Shown: piece after piece, positions 46,061-54,563 of the stretch
Layout of the letters: each line of letters opens with the position of its first letter
Position numbering within the stretch: position 1 is the first letter of the stretch
NCBI RefSeq assembly: GCF_002270415.1
Contig: NZ_NNRI01000022.1
Coordinates: 62,001 to 126,000, forward strand
Origin: Mesorhizobium sophorae
GTDB taxonomy: Bacteria; Pseudomonadota; Alphaproteobacteria; Rhizobiales; Rhizobiaceae
Reading direction: 5' to 3'
Length of the DNA: 64,000 nucleotides
Notes under the pieces: generated by a model
The model's database searches: none
What the model saw: only the letters and a program-made list of their open reading frames with translations
Told to the model about the DNA's origin: nothing
Program-made: the position numbers and the translations under genes

Positions 46061-46465
46061 GTGAATAGGATTTCGTGCGCCCGAACTCTTCGGATCACGG
46101 CTCTCGCCGCCAGCTTGACGGCTGCGGTGTTGCCGGCTGCGGCCAAGGACATTGTCGGCTTCATCGATCAAGAGATGGCGCAGGCCACCCCAAAACATTT
46201 TCTCATTCTCCACAACAAGCAGGGTTGGACGGCCAATACCATCGACACCATGAGAGCCAGGCTGGACGCCAAGGCCTTCAAATACGATTTTCAGACCTAC
46301 AATGATGGCGACCGGCCGAAGGACATAGCCCGGCCCTTCAACTGGCCCGACTACGGGGCGGTGTTCTGTTTCGGGGAGCACCTCGATTGCGAACTGGTAA
46401 GATCGCAAGCGCTGCAAAAAGGCTTCGAAGGTGACTATTTCGACGCCGGGCTGGACAAGCGATAG
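46061..46465 (+). CDS. Exported protein of unknown function, 134 aa
   Basis: Starts with GTG 46061 after a strong GGAGGAAG site. Residues 1-27 are a Sec signal (RTLRITALAASLTAAVLPAAAKD); the rest is short and soluble (NKQGWTANTIDTMRARLDAK, FCFGEHLDCELV) with two Cys that could form a disulfide in the periplasm. No family recognised. It follows the preceding exported protein by 31 bases, probably as one transcript. Confidence 0.7.
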   Translation: MNRISCARTLRITALAASLTAAVLPAAAKDIVGFIDQEMAQATPKHFLILHNKQGWTANTIDTMRARLDAKAFKYDFQTYNDGDRPKDIARPFNWPDYGAVFCFGEHLDCELVRSQALQKGFEGDYFDAGLDKR

Positions 46466-46625
46466 GGATCACTGAGGCCTGTACACTTACCCGCCGCCAA
46501 GAGCGTCTATCTATCAGATGCAACAGGCGGGTGAGCTGTGCAAGACAGGCACCCTCGAAATCGCGGCCACCGGCGCTAACCGGTTCTTCAGGTAAGTCCA
46601 AATCATTTTCAGGAGGGAGCAATTC

Positions 46626-46847
46626 ATGAACAACGCCATAGGTCTCGGCATCGTGGGGGCAATCGTTGGGGCGGGCGTCGGATTCTTGACGAAACCGCAG
46701 CCCGCACTGTCGATGCTCGCGACCGCCGACCCCGACGCCACCTACCAGTCAGCGATCGTCAGCCACATCGCCACGTTTGCGGTTGTGGGCCTGGTCGCGG
46801 GCGCGGTCCTCGGGGCGCTTACGCTCCTGGCCAGCAAAAGCAAGTGA
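46626..46847 (+). CDS. Small membrane protein, 73 aa
   Basis: A 73-residue protein with two hydrophobic Gly-rich helices (IGLGIVGAIVGAGVGFLT and TFAVVGLVAGAVLGALTLLA) joined by a short loop. AGGAGGGAG stands before the ATG, so it is well translated. The Gly-zipper look recalls small inner-membrane or lysis-type proteins, but no family is recognised. Confidence 0.72.
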   Translation: MNNAIGLGIVGAIVGAGVGFLTKPQPALSMLATADPDATYQSAIVSHIATFAVVGLVAGAVLGALTLLASKSK

Positions 46848-46968
46848 CGTCGCACAACAGGTGATTTCCATAAAACGAAGATGTGCCTCGTGGCGAACAT
46901 TCGTCGCGAGCACGGCCTTCCGTAATTCCTTTTCAACAACCGAACTGATGTCTCTGGAGATCATCACC

Positions 46969-47562
46969 ATGAAAACAAAGTTGCTTGCAGCGGGCTTTGC
47001 CGCGTCTGTTCTATCGGCTTGCTCAAGCTCAGCCGGGCCTTTCGACGGCAAATCGCAGGAGGAGGTTGCCACGTTCATCCTGTCGGGACTTGAAAACGGA
47101 TTCGTGCATTCGGATCAGAAAGGTCTCAGCCTTAAAGTCACCTCTTCGTCGGCCAAGCCGTTTGTACTCGATGTGGTTGCGTCTAACGGGCAGCAGAGCC
47201 GCACCATGTTTCAGGTCAGCGTCACGCATGATGGCGGGTGTTCGTTCACGTATCAGATGAAAGATTTAACGCCGCAACAGGATGTTGCGTCCATTGGCTC
47301 CTATACGCTCAAGGCTGACCTGTCGAACGTGACACATGCCACGCAGACGGGCGACAACAAACCGACAATTTTCGAGGGGGCAAAGTTCCAGTGCGTTGCC
47401 GGGGGCAAGTACTACTGCCAGTATCGACAGCCTGAGATGGATAAGGGCGAATGGCCTCGGATTGGCCCGCTTGACGATTCCCACAGGGAAAAAGGCGACG
47501 CAGCGGAAAACCGGCTGAACGATGCTATCAAATACATGAAGTCCAACTTCTGCAAAATCTGA
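46969..47562 (+). CDS. Lipoprotein of unknown function, 197 aa
   Basis: A 197-residue protein with a lipobox (MKTKLLAAGFAASVLSACSS; Cys lipidated after LSA-C). GGAG lies nine bases before the ATG at 46969. The mature part has four further Cys (GGCSFTY, AKFQCVAGGKYYCQY, NFCKI) that may pair outside the cytoplasm. No domain recognised. It closes the run of exported proteins before the toxin-antitoxin pair. Confidence 0.75.
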   Translation: MKTKLLAAGFAASVLSACSSSAGPFDGKSQEEVATFILSGLENGFVHSDQKGLSLKVTSSSAKPFVLDVVASNGQQSRTMFQVSVTHDGGCSFTYQMKDLTPQQDVASIGSYTLKADLSNVTHATQTGDNKPTIFEGAKFQCVAGGKYYCQYRQPEMDKGEWPRIGPLDDSHREKGDAAENRLNDAIKYMKSNFCKI

Positions 47563-47731
47563 CCGGGCTATCTTCACGAGATGTCCTGGTTGGCAGAAGA
47601 CGAGGCGGACAGGCCCGGTCCTGCTTGACCACTGAAGAACGTCGAACCCGTTGACGAGCAGCCGTCGGTTGAGGTCGCCAGGGCGCTGGTCATGATACCG
47701 GGTCGCCGACTTCACCCAAGGGTCAGGATTG

Positions 47732-47761
47732 TTGATAACAGTTATCACGCTGTGCTATAAG
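47732..47761 (+). promoter_or_regulatory. Promoter and operator of the parDE operon
   Basis: A -35 box TTGATA (47732-47737) and a -10 box TATAAG (47756-47761) are separated by 18 bases, 20 bases upstream of the antitoxin ATG. A perfect 15-bp palindrome, TGATAACAGTTATCA (47733-47747), overlaps the -35 box. This is the expected place for autorepression by the ParD antitoxin. Confidence 0.75.
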
Positions 47762-47779
47762 GAGGTAAGGAGGTGCATC

Positions 47780-48043
47780 ATGCCCAGCAGTGCGAATCTC
47801 GGACGCCACCTTGAGCAGTACGTGTCCGATTTGTTGAAAGACGGCCGCTATCAATCCCGCAGCGAAGTCCTGCGCGAGGGGGTGCGGCTGGTCGAGGAAC
47901 GCGAAAAGCGACTTGCTGCCTTGGACGCGGCCATCGCCAGGGGGCTTGCTGATGCCGATGCCGGTCGCGTGACGCCGCTGGAAACAGTCGCGAAGCGTTT
48001 GCGCACCAAGTACCAGCAAATGGCGAAAGCACCCGGTGCGTGA
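47780..48043 (+). CDS. parD: Type II antitoxin, ParD/CopG-like
   Basis: An 87-residue antitoxin. The ribbon-helix-helix DNA-binding part is MPSSANLGRHLEQYVSDLLKDGRYQSRSEVLREGVRLVEERE (about 1-42). The C-terminus is helical and charged and would wrap around the toxin. AAGGAGG lies before the ATG. It overlaps parE by four bases (GTGA). Confidence 0.93.
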   Translation: MPSSANLGRHLEQYVSDLLKDGRYQSRSEVLREGVRLVEEREKRLAALDAAIARGLADADAGRVTPLETVAKRLRTKYQQMAKAPGA

Positions 48044-48339
48044 ACGTCGTCATAACGGATGAGGCCCTGACCGATCTCGAACATATCGGCGACTACATCG
48101 CCCAGGATAACCCCAAACGCGCTGACAGCTTCATTGCCGAACTCGTGGATCACTGTTTCAAGCTGGCCGACATGCCCCGCGCGTTTCCGCTCGTGCCGCG
48201 GTACGAGCATACGGACGTGCGCCGTTTGCCGCACGGGAACTACCTCATTTTCTACCGTATCGGCGCCGATCGGATTGATATCCTGCACATCCTGAATGGG
48301 GCGCAGGACTATGAAGCCGTTCTCTTTCCTTCCGAATAG
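48040..48339 (+). CDS. parE: Type II toxin, ParE/RelE superfamily
   Basis: A 99-residue toxin with the ParE pattern: TDEALTDLEHIGDYIAQDNP, FIAELVDHCFKLADMPRAFP, and the closing strands VRRLPHGNYLIFYRI and IDILHILNGAQDYEAVLF. ParE toxins inhibit DNA gyrase; related RelE proteins cut mRNA. It starts with GTG inside the parD stop, so the two are translationally coupled. The operon stabilises the surrounding accessory DNA. Confidence 0.93.
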   Translation: MNVVITDEALTDLEHIGDYIAQDNPKRADSFIAELVDHCFKLADMPRAFPLVPRYEHTDVRRLPHGNYLIFYRIGADRIDILHILNGAQDYEAVLFPSE

Positions 48340-48611
48340 TACTCGGGGCGGGAGGAGCGCGAGGAGGGGAAGCCATTGGGCACCTCGCTGGCGTCGCGGG
48401 CGGCTCGATGCCGCCGGGGCGACATTCTGCCCGGGCCTGCCGGGGTCTATGCAGCTGCCGGCACGACCTCATCGTCCTCGCCCTCCCCTTTTGCCTCCGC
48501 AGCTTCCATGCGGATGCCATCAGCAGCGCGGCGGGGAGCGCGAGGGGCGGGTCAGGGGCGTCCTCGCCTGGCCTCGGCCGGTTCGATACCGGCTGAGGGC
48601 CATTCGGACGC
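48340..48611. other. Intergenic region, GC-rich, no gene seen
   Basis: Very GC-rich overlapping frames on both strands, with no start context and Arg/Pro/Ser-dominated products. Nothing else is seen between parE and the terminator of the ParB-like gene. Confidence 0.45.
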
Positions 48612-48640
48612 AAAAAAGCCGGGGCGTCTCTGCCCCGGCC
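48612..48640 (-). terminator. Intrinsic terminator of the ParB-like gene
   Basis: On the minus strand an 8-bp all-GC stem (48639-48632 with 48625-48618) with a 6-nt loop is followed by six T residues (48617-48612), 20 bases after the stop of the ParB-like gene. Confidence 0.88.
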
Positions 48641-48658
48641 TTAGGTGATGCACCGTGC

Positions 48659-50599
48659 CTACTCGGCGGCGACCGCCAAGCTTTCGCTCTCGACCTTGAA
48701 GGGAGCCCGCAGCGCTGCCGGAAGCCAGCCCTTGCCGTCCAGTTCTTTTTCGGCCTGCAAGACCCCTTCGGACTTCGGGGCACGTTCAACCGCTTTTGCC
48801 GCATCGTCCGTGCACCCGGCCTCACGCATCACACCGGCGATGTCGGCTTTCGACAGTCGCGACAGGAACGCCGCCTCCGGCGTCCACCACAGGCGCATGT
48901 CCAACCCGACCGCCACCGCCATCACGTCGGCATGGGCGATGCGCGTCTTGCCGGGTTCGTGGCGGGCGACCACGGCGTTGAGGTTGGCGGCAGTGACCAC
49001 CGCCAATAGGTCAAGCAGCACATCCTGCGGTTGTGTCACCAGCCATAGCCAAAGGTCGGCAGGGTCTCCGGGCAACCGATGGCCCCAACCCTCCAAAACC
49101 TCGTTCCAGCCGGTCAGGGCGCGGCAGGCATCCGGCTCCTTGATAGACGGAACCAGATTACGGCGTTGGCCGGAGACCTCCACCGCAGGCTCGATGCGCC
49201 CATGGTGGTGGTCGTAGAACACACGGCTCACCAGCGCTTGCAGGATGGCGACCAAGGCCACTTCGGGACGGTTCGACAGTTCCACGCGCAAGGCTGCGGT
49301 GCGAACTGCTGTCAGTTCCTCGATGAGGGCCGCCGACATGCCGGTGGCCTCGACTTCGGGTGTTTCCTCATGACCCGCTTCGTCGGCCTCGTCTTGGTCA
49401 TAGCCTTCGTTGCCACCCTGTAAAACGGCAAGGGCCTTGCGGTCTTCGGCCTTCACTAGCCCCGGCGTGACCTGCAACATGCCATCGTACGAAATCGACA
49501 CGAGACAACCCGCCAACGCCATCTCTTGCGGGTCAAAGGCTTCCGCCGCGTTCTGGATGGCCTCGATGCGACTTTCCAGCGCGTGCAGCTTGGCCTCGTC
49601 GGCCTCGAGTTGCGGGTTGCCCTCGGCATGGGCGTCGATGGCCTCTGCCAATTCGTCGTATTGCGCGCCCAGCGCTGATAGTTCTGCCTGCTCGCCTTCG
49701 GTGAGGTCGCGCCGCACCGCATGAATACGCCCGAACCCGCCACTGTGGATGAAAGTGCCGTCGAGGCTGATTTCAGCCCATTTCCAACCCAGCGGACGCA
49801 ACTCGTCGGCCACCGCCTCAAGCCGCTCACTCGCAAGCTTCACCAGCAAAGGCCGATCGGTCAGGAACGTCAGTTCATCCGCTGCGAACAGGTCACGCAG
49901 CACCCCGCCCCCCGCCCCTTCATAGTTTTCAACACCGACAAAGCGGGCCAGCCGGTCATTGCCGCGCACGTGGGCGCTGGTCAGGAACGAGCGTATACTG
50001 CCCGGATTGCGGCTCCAACCATCCTGCTCGAACCAAGCCGCCTCCTGTGCCGCATGGTCGTCGCTCACGGCCAGCGCCTTGGCCTGCTCAAGGGTAACTT
50101 CATCGGCGCGCATGGCATCGAGGACGCGTGGCGACAGGGTCGCCAGTTTGAGCCGCTGGCGCACCGTCACAACGGACTTGCCAAAGCGCGCGGCAATGTC
50201 CTCCGCCGCCATGCCCTGTTCGACAAGGTCGCGGTAGGCAATGACTTCATCCACCGGGTGCATCGGTTCACGCTGGTCGTTCTCGGCCAGCGAAATCTCG
50301 GTATCGCTGCCTTCGTCACGCATGATGGCCCTGACCGGATAGTCCTTGGTTACGGCCACGCCCTGCACGGTGCGGCCTTCATCTAAGAGCAGACGCAACG
50401 CCCCCAGACGCCGCCCCCCGGCGACGACTTCAAACTTGGCTCCCTTCGGGGCCTTGCGGGTCACAAGGTTATGGATGAGGCCGTGGGCCTCAATGCTGGC
50501 GGCCAATTCGGCCCTGCCTGCCTCGGAATTGACGCGGCGGACGTTGGCCTTGCTCGGCACCAGCTGGCCGAGCGGGATGGTTATTTCAGCGGTATTCAT
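48659..50599 (-). CDS. ParB/RepB/Spo0J-type plasmid protein, 646 aa
   Basis: A long ParB-family protein. The N-terminal ParB/Srx nuclease-like domain (about 8-105) has PLGQLVPSKANVRR, VVAGGRRLGALRLL and ISLAENDQREPMHPVDEV; a helix-turn-helix follows (about 125-165: DIAARFGKSVVTVRQRLKLA). The remaining 450 residues have no named domain. This long form is carried by rhizobial and other alphaproteobacterial plasmids and islands. It is probably a regulator or partition-like factor rather than the chromosomal ParB, because no parA adjoins it. No origin is seen. Confidence 0.88.
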   Translation of the reverse strand: MNTAEITIPLGQLVPSKANVRRVNSEAGRAELAASIEAHGLIHNLVTRKAPKGAKFEVVAGGRRLGALRLLLDEGRTVQGVAVTKDYPVRAIMRDEGSDTEISLAENDQREPMHPVDEVIAYRDLVEQGMAAEDIAARFGKSVVTVRQRLKLATLSPRVLDAMRADEVTLEQAKALAVSDDHAAQEAAWFEQDGWSRNPGSIRSFLTSAHVRGNDRLARFVGVENYEGAGGGVLRDLFAADELTFLTDRPLLVKLASERLEAVADELRPLGWKWAEISLDGTFIHSGGFGRIHAVRRDLTEGEQAELSALGAQYDELAEAIDAHAEGNPQLEADEAKLHALESRIEAIQNAAEAFDPQEMALAGCLVSISYDGMLQVTPGLVKAEDRKALAVLQGGNEGYDQDEADEAGHEETPEVEATGMSAALIEELTAVRTAALRVELSNRPEVALVAILQALVSRVFYDHHHGRIEPAVEVSGQRRNLVPSIKEPDACRALTGWNEVLEGWGHRLPGDPADLWLWLVTQPQDVLLDLLAVVTAANLNAVVARHEPGKTRIAHADVMAVAVGLDMRLWWTPEAAFLSRLSKADIAGVMREAGCTDDAAKAVERAPKSEGVLQAEKELDGKGWLPAALRAPFKVESESLAVAAE

Positions 50600-50782
50600 G
50601 GACTTGCTCCTTTGATTGTCGTTTCAGGCATTCCCGTTCCCTACGGGTTCAGGCCACCTGAACCCCTGCCTCGCGGCGAGTAGCGGGGAGAGAGGGGGCA
50701 AGTCCCGGGGGCGGAGGGGTCTCCCTGGTCTGCACGGAGCGAAGCGGAGGAAGATGGGGGAAACCGGCCGCGGCGGCTTGCT

Positions 50783-50810
50783 GGGAGAGAGGGCCGCGCA
50801 CCTCTCTCCC
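50783..50810. repeat. Perfect 10-bp hairpin upstream of the ParB-like gene
   Basis: GGGAGAGAGG (50783-50792) and CCTCTCTCCC (50801-50810) are exact reverse complements with an 8-nt loop. Only the right arm is preserved in the second repeat copy near 56.47 kb. Candidate regulatory or transfer-related structure. Confidence 0.7.
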
Positions 50811-51050
50811 GGTCAAACAAGAAACGTGCCGCCAGGCATATCCATATCGGCGCAGCCGTGCCGCGAAGCGGCCCCAACAAACAAGGGCGCACAAGGCGGA
50901 AGCACCGAAATGCCCGCCAGCGGGACTAAGTCAGTTCGGTGCTGGAGAAAGTTCGTGGCCCTGAGACCGGTTCAACGGGGCGGCCGTAGGAGCATCAGCA
51001 TAGCGCCGTCGTCAGGCGGGATGCGGGACCGACCGCCCCCGGCGAAGGGT
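50793..51050. repeat. Long direct repeat, copy A (left border of exported-protein cassette)
   Basis: The non-coding stretch 50901-51050 matches 56511-56667 at about nine positions in ten, in the same orientation; shared blocks include GCACCGAAATGCCCGCCAGC, AAGTCAGTTCG, TGGCCCTGAGACCGGTT and CGGCCGTAGGAGCATCAGCA. A second matching patch (GCCGCGC and CCTCTCTCCC) begins at 50793, with a deletion in the other copy. The two copies bracket the genes from 51.3 to 56.45 kb. Confidence 0.88.
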
Positions 51051-51330
51051 ACCGCATGGAGGCACTAAACGTAACATGCCCAAAACTGAATTCTTAGAGA
51101 GTTCTATTTATATCAAAAATACAATAATCTTTAGTTTATAGCCCGTAGTAGCCTCAAAACAGCTAAACATTCTAGCTTTTCTGCCTAACCGTGTGTCGCT
51201 CCGCGCGTTGCGATCGACCCCATGTTGATACCTCTGTCTGTGATGAATTCAAAAAACTTTTCTTGATTGCGTATTTACATTCTTCAAGAGTTTGCTTACG
51301 CATTCCGTAACGGCAAGGGGGCCTCAAAAG
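51051..51330. promoter_or_regulatory. AT-rich leader of the exported-protein cassette
   Basis: A sharp fall in GC content starts just after the repeat. TTGATT (from about 51264) is a -35-like box but lacks a convincing -10. No coding frame is supported before the GTG at 51331. Confidence 0.35.
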
Positions 51331-52011
51331 GTGTTGAAGATTATATCAGTTGCTGCTGCTGCGGCGCTGCTCAGCGCGTGCACGACTCCACAAAACGGAA
51401 ATTTCCTACCGCAAATTGGCGGGTCCAGCCCAACAGTAGCAGCGCAGGCGCTTGGGCCGGAAGCGTATTCAATCGATCCATCATATGGGTACGCGATCAC
51501 GACACCGGGCATCTACAGGTTTCACAAAGACGGCTCAGCTTACGAGATTTGCGAGCTTGATATGGCAATCGCTGCCATTAAGGGCCTGTCGACGAAGGTC
51601 GTAGAGCATGATGACTCTCTGGAAGATAATCTTGCCTCAACAAACTTCGCGTTGTCCGTTCCGGGGATCGGCGTAATCACAGCGCCTTACAAAAAAATCA
51701 AAGTTGACGGCTACAGTGTTACCCATTTGGTCTCCGGCGACTCCCGTAGTGCGGCCGACTTCGTTCTAGCGAACCTTGGAAAGAGCTGTCGGACCGAAAT
51801 CCTAGACGCCAATCGGCCTTACATGATCGTCACTGAAGTGGCGAACGCTAAGAAAGTCTACACGCTATCCAAGGGCGCATTCCAAGCCGCGTTTGCCGCC
51901 GGTCCAGCTTCGCTATCTTGGGCAAACCCGGAAATAAAATCTACGACCCGAAGCAACGTCACCTTCGCCATTCAAGGCAAGTACGTCGCAGCGAGTAAAA
52001 AACGAAAATAG
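51331..52011 (+). CDS. Lipoprotein of unknown function, 226 aa
   Basis: Starts with GTG 51331 (AAGGGGG upstream), which gives a compact lipoprotein signal MLKIISVAAAAALLSAC with the lipobox LSAC. The mature protein has no recognised domain; segments such as ITTPGIYRFHKDGSAYEICE and VDGYSVTHLVSGDSRSAADF look extracytoplasmic. It opens the plus-strand cassette of exported proteins and is more AT-rich than the catabolic block. Confidence 0.75.
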   Translation: MLKIISVAAAAALLSACTTPQNGNFLPQIGGSSPTVAAQALGPEAYSIDPSYGYAITTPGIYRFHKDGSAYEICELDMAIAAIKGLSTKVVEHDDSLEDNLASTNFALSVPGIGVITAPYKKIKVDGYSVTHLVSGDSRSAADFVLANLGKSCRTEILDANRPYMIVTEVANAKKVYTLSKGAFQAAFAAGPASLSWANPEIKSTTRSNVTFAIQGKYVAASKKRK

Positions 52012-52070
52012 TCGTCAGTATCGCGCTGGCCTCCGTTCAATGTGAATTTTGCAGCTTCGGACGGTATCGC

Positions 52071-53210
52071 ATGCAACGTTTTGCTAGACCGAAAACCCGC
52101 AGTACCAATTGGACCATCCTGTTGGTCCTAGCTTCTATCGCATTCGCGGCTGGGGCGCGTCCGGCTTATTCCGGTGGTTCCGCCTTAGACGAAGCGACTA
52201 AGAAGCAGTTCGACCAAGCCGTATCCCTCAGGACGGCCGGGAAGTTGGACGAGGCCGAGAAGGCGCTGGAAAAGATAATGAAATCCAGCATGCAATACGA
52301 CGACGTGAGCATCGTGAACGTCATCAAGGAAAGGGGGACGGTAAAATTCCTTCAGAAGCGGTGGGATTCGGCAGCAAGGTTCCTTGGTATCTACTACGAA
52401 TTCAGCTCCGACGATATGGAAGCCCTTGAGATGCTTGGGAAGTCACTCAGGATGACAGGGCGATACGAGGAGGCGGAAGCCGTTTACGAACGAGCTGTTT
52501 ACCTCGATCCCGACAGCTTCGAGGTGCTGGATGGGCTCCAGAATATTCACAGGAGGCTCGGCGACAACTACCAGGAGGCGGACAGGCCAGAACTCGCCGG
52601 GGCGGAGTTCGCCAAGGCTCTCGATATCGTCGCAAAGATGACGAAGCTGTCGGAAGGAATGAACGACGAACATTTGCGTATATCGAAGATCGCCAAGGCC
52701 AAGATCTTTTACGAGAAGAAGAGCTACAGCGAGGCTGTCGCCGCTTATGCTACCATTGTCTCCTCGTATCCCGACTTCAGAGAAGCTCGGGAAGAGCAGG
52801 CAGCTTTGGCGGTAGACTACGCAAAAGCTCAAGGCGGTCCCGCTCAGATTCAGGCGGCGCTGGACCTTTACCGCGCGCTCTACAAAAGCGCCAAGTTGAC
52901 CGATGAGATCGCCTACAGTGGCGCGGGATTTGCAGAAGCTGCCGGGATAGCGAGGGACCTCCCGGCCGATGTTCGAACCGAGGCGGAAGAGGCGGCAAAG
53001 TCCGCATTATTGGATTCGGATCCCAACGACCCCTATCCTCACTACGCGAGCGCCGTGCTGATGTATGCGACCGACGCGAAGGACGATGCCATTAGCCAGT
53101 TGAAAGAAGCCATTAAGCTGGAACGAAAGCGCGCTGCCGATCCATATCAGAATGACTACGCTAGACTGGTGGAGTACGAAAAACTGATGCAGGCCTGGAC
53201 CGGCAGCTGA
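52071..53210 (+). CDS. Exported TPR-repeat protein, 379 aa
   Basis: A signal peptide (about 1-34: WTILLVLASIAFAAGARPAYS) precedes a helical protein with several tetratricopeptide repeats, clearest around MEALEMLGKSLRMTGRYEEA then EAVYERAVYLDPDSFEVLDG (about 120-165) and again at 275-360. TPR domains hold partner proteins, so this may scaffold the enzymes encoded next to it in the periplasm. 60 bases separate it from the lipoprotein gene. No specific family is recognised. Confidence 0.8.
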   Translation: MQRFARPKTRSTNWTILLVLASIAFAAGARPAYSGGSALDEATKKQFDQAVSLRTAGKLDEAEKALEKIMKSSMQYDDVSIVNVIKERGTVKFLQKRWDSAARFLGIYYEFSSDDMEALEMLGKSLRMTGRYEEAEAVYERAVYLDPDSFEVLDGLQNIHRRLGDNYQEADRPELAGAEFAKALDIVAKMTKLSEGMNDEHLRISKIAKAKIFYEKKSYSEAVAAYATIVSSYPDFREAREEQAALAVDYAKAQGGPAQIQAALDLYRALYKSAKLTDEIAYSGAGFAEAAGIARDLPADVRTEAEEAAKSALLDSDPNDPYPHYASAVLMYATDAKDDAISQLKEAIKLERKRAADPYQNDYARLVEYEKLMQAWTGS

Positions 53211-53445
53211 GGCTTATGCGTCAGAGATCCGACTGTTTGCACGGCGCACGACCGCATCGCGTCGAGCGGTCGGTTTCATGTACCTAGCCATCGTTTTCCT
53301 CCTGAGTACCCACCCCGGAATGGGGGATTCTCTTGGCACCTGACATATAGGATAGGAAACCCTCGATCTGACTTCAAGTGTGTGAGTGCCGGAGCGTGAC
53401 TGTAGCCTAACCACAAGGTTTTGCCGCTGCACGCACTGTGCTGTT

Positions 53446-53474
53446 TTGATGCTAGTTAATCTAAGCAATATTTG
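53446..53474 (+). promoter_or_regulatory. Candidate promoter upstream of the GH25 gene
   Basis: TTGATG (53446-53451) and TATTTG (53469-53474) are spaced 17 bases apart in the AT-rich gap 53211-53591, which otherwise holds no gene. Weak -10 match. Confidence 0.38.
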
Positions 53475-53591
53475 TACTACAGCATGTTTTTTAGCTATTG
53501 CGAATAATTTTATGATGATGCACGATCGCTTTTGTAATTTATGTTTATTACTGGCCGCACTCTAACATGTCTCTTAGTGGGGAATGCTTAC

Positions 53592-54563
53592 ATGGAAATT
53601 GATCGCCGCCAACTTCTGATAACCGCTGCAGGAACATTGGCTACTACATCTGCCTCCGTATCTTTCGCCCAGGCGAAAGCTCCCCGATTGGCGGATCTCA
53701 CCGACCAGCCATCGAGAAGCGACCTTTATGAGTGGATCACTAACATCGCGATTGCGAAGCTGCAGCCGGACGATGATGTCGACAACACGGGAGGCGCATA
53801 TATTCCTGGAGATTTTACTTTTCCCGATGACTCGACGAAGGATCCGAAGACGGGTGTCGACCGCGTTGACTATCATTGGGGCGTCGACGTCAGCCACTAC
53901 TCTGGACGCGTGGACCTCAGGTCCTTGCGCGACGAGAAGAACATCAAATTTGTGTACATAAAGGCCACCCAGGGGACACAGTACAAGGACAAGAAGTTTG
54001 CCGGGTTCTGGTCACAAGTAAAAGCGCTGCCCAAGCATCCGACTAATACGCTTCGCAGGGGCGCGTATCACTTTCTCGCCGCAGGCAAAGACGGATCCGC
54101 CCAGGCGGACACTTTCGTCAACTTCGTGAAATCCCATGGCGGCTTCGAAAAGACCGACATGCCTCCCGTGCTCGATCTCGAATGGGATATTGCCAGGCCT
54201 GCCGGCCCGGACCGGTGGAAAGACTATTCCCCAAGTACCATACTCGATTCAGTGAAGGCCTGGTGCGCGAACGTGCAAAAGCAAACCAAACGGGTCCCGG
54301 TCATTTACACGGCGAACTCTTGGTGGCGGGAACGCGGTATCCCGCCGAAGCGGATTTCCGAGCTCTCGGACTATGGTATCTGGATCGCGGACTACTCCCG
54401 GTCGGGGCAGGCCAGTGAAGACCCCAAGGTTCCGGGCGGTGCAAAATGGAAACTCTGGCAGTTCTCAGACAAGGCCAAGGTCGGAGACGCCTACAAAGGC
54501 GGCTTGGACGCCAACGTCTTCAAAGGATCTGATGACGATTTCGAGCAGTTCGCGAGTCAATGA
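53592..54563 (+). CDS. Exported GH25 muramidase (lysozyme)
   Basis: A 323-residue glycoside hydrolase family 25 protein. The start at ATG 53592 (GGGGA upstream) gives a Tat-like signal (MEIDRRQLLITAAGTLATTS.. FAQA). The catalytic domain shows GVDVSHYSGRVDL, FVYIKATQGTQY, RRGAYHFLA, MPPVLDLEWD (acid pair at the active site), PVIYTANSWW and WKLWQFSDKA. GH25 enzymes cleave the beta-1,4 bond between MurNAc and GlcNAc in peptidoglycan. About 70 residues lie between the signal and the catalytic domain. It overlaps the next gene by four bases. Confidence 0.93.
   Translation: MEIDRRQLLITAAGTLATTSASVSFAQAKAPRLADLTDQPSRSDLYEWITNIAIAKLQPDDDVDNTGGAYIPGDFTFPDDSTKDPKTGVDRVDYHWGVDVSHYSGRVDLRSLRDEKNIKFVYIKATQGTQYKDKKFAGFWSQVKALPKHPTNTLRRGAYHFLAAGKDGSAQADTFVNFVKSHGGFEKTDMPPVLDLEWDIARPAGPDRWKDYSPSTILDSVKAWCANVQKQTKRVPVIYTANSWWRERGIPPKRISELSDYGIWIADYSRSGQASEDPKVPGGAKWKLWQFSDKAKVGDAYKGGLDANVFKGSDDDFEQFASQ

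Noticed and set aside
48296..49009. Long plus-strand frames opposite the ParB-like gene
   Set aside because: Antisense shadows of a GC-rich gene; composition is Arg/Pro/Ser-dominated.
48659..50599. Replication origin or chromosomal parABS locus
   Set aside because: No parA, repC or parS-like palindromes are present; the long ParB-like protein is of the accessory-element type.
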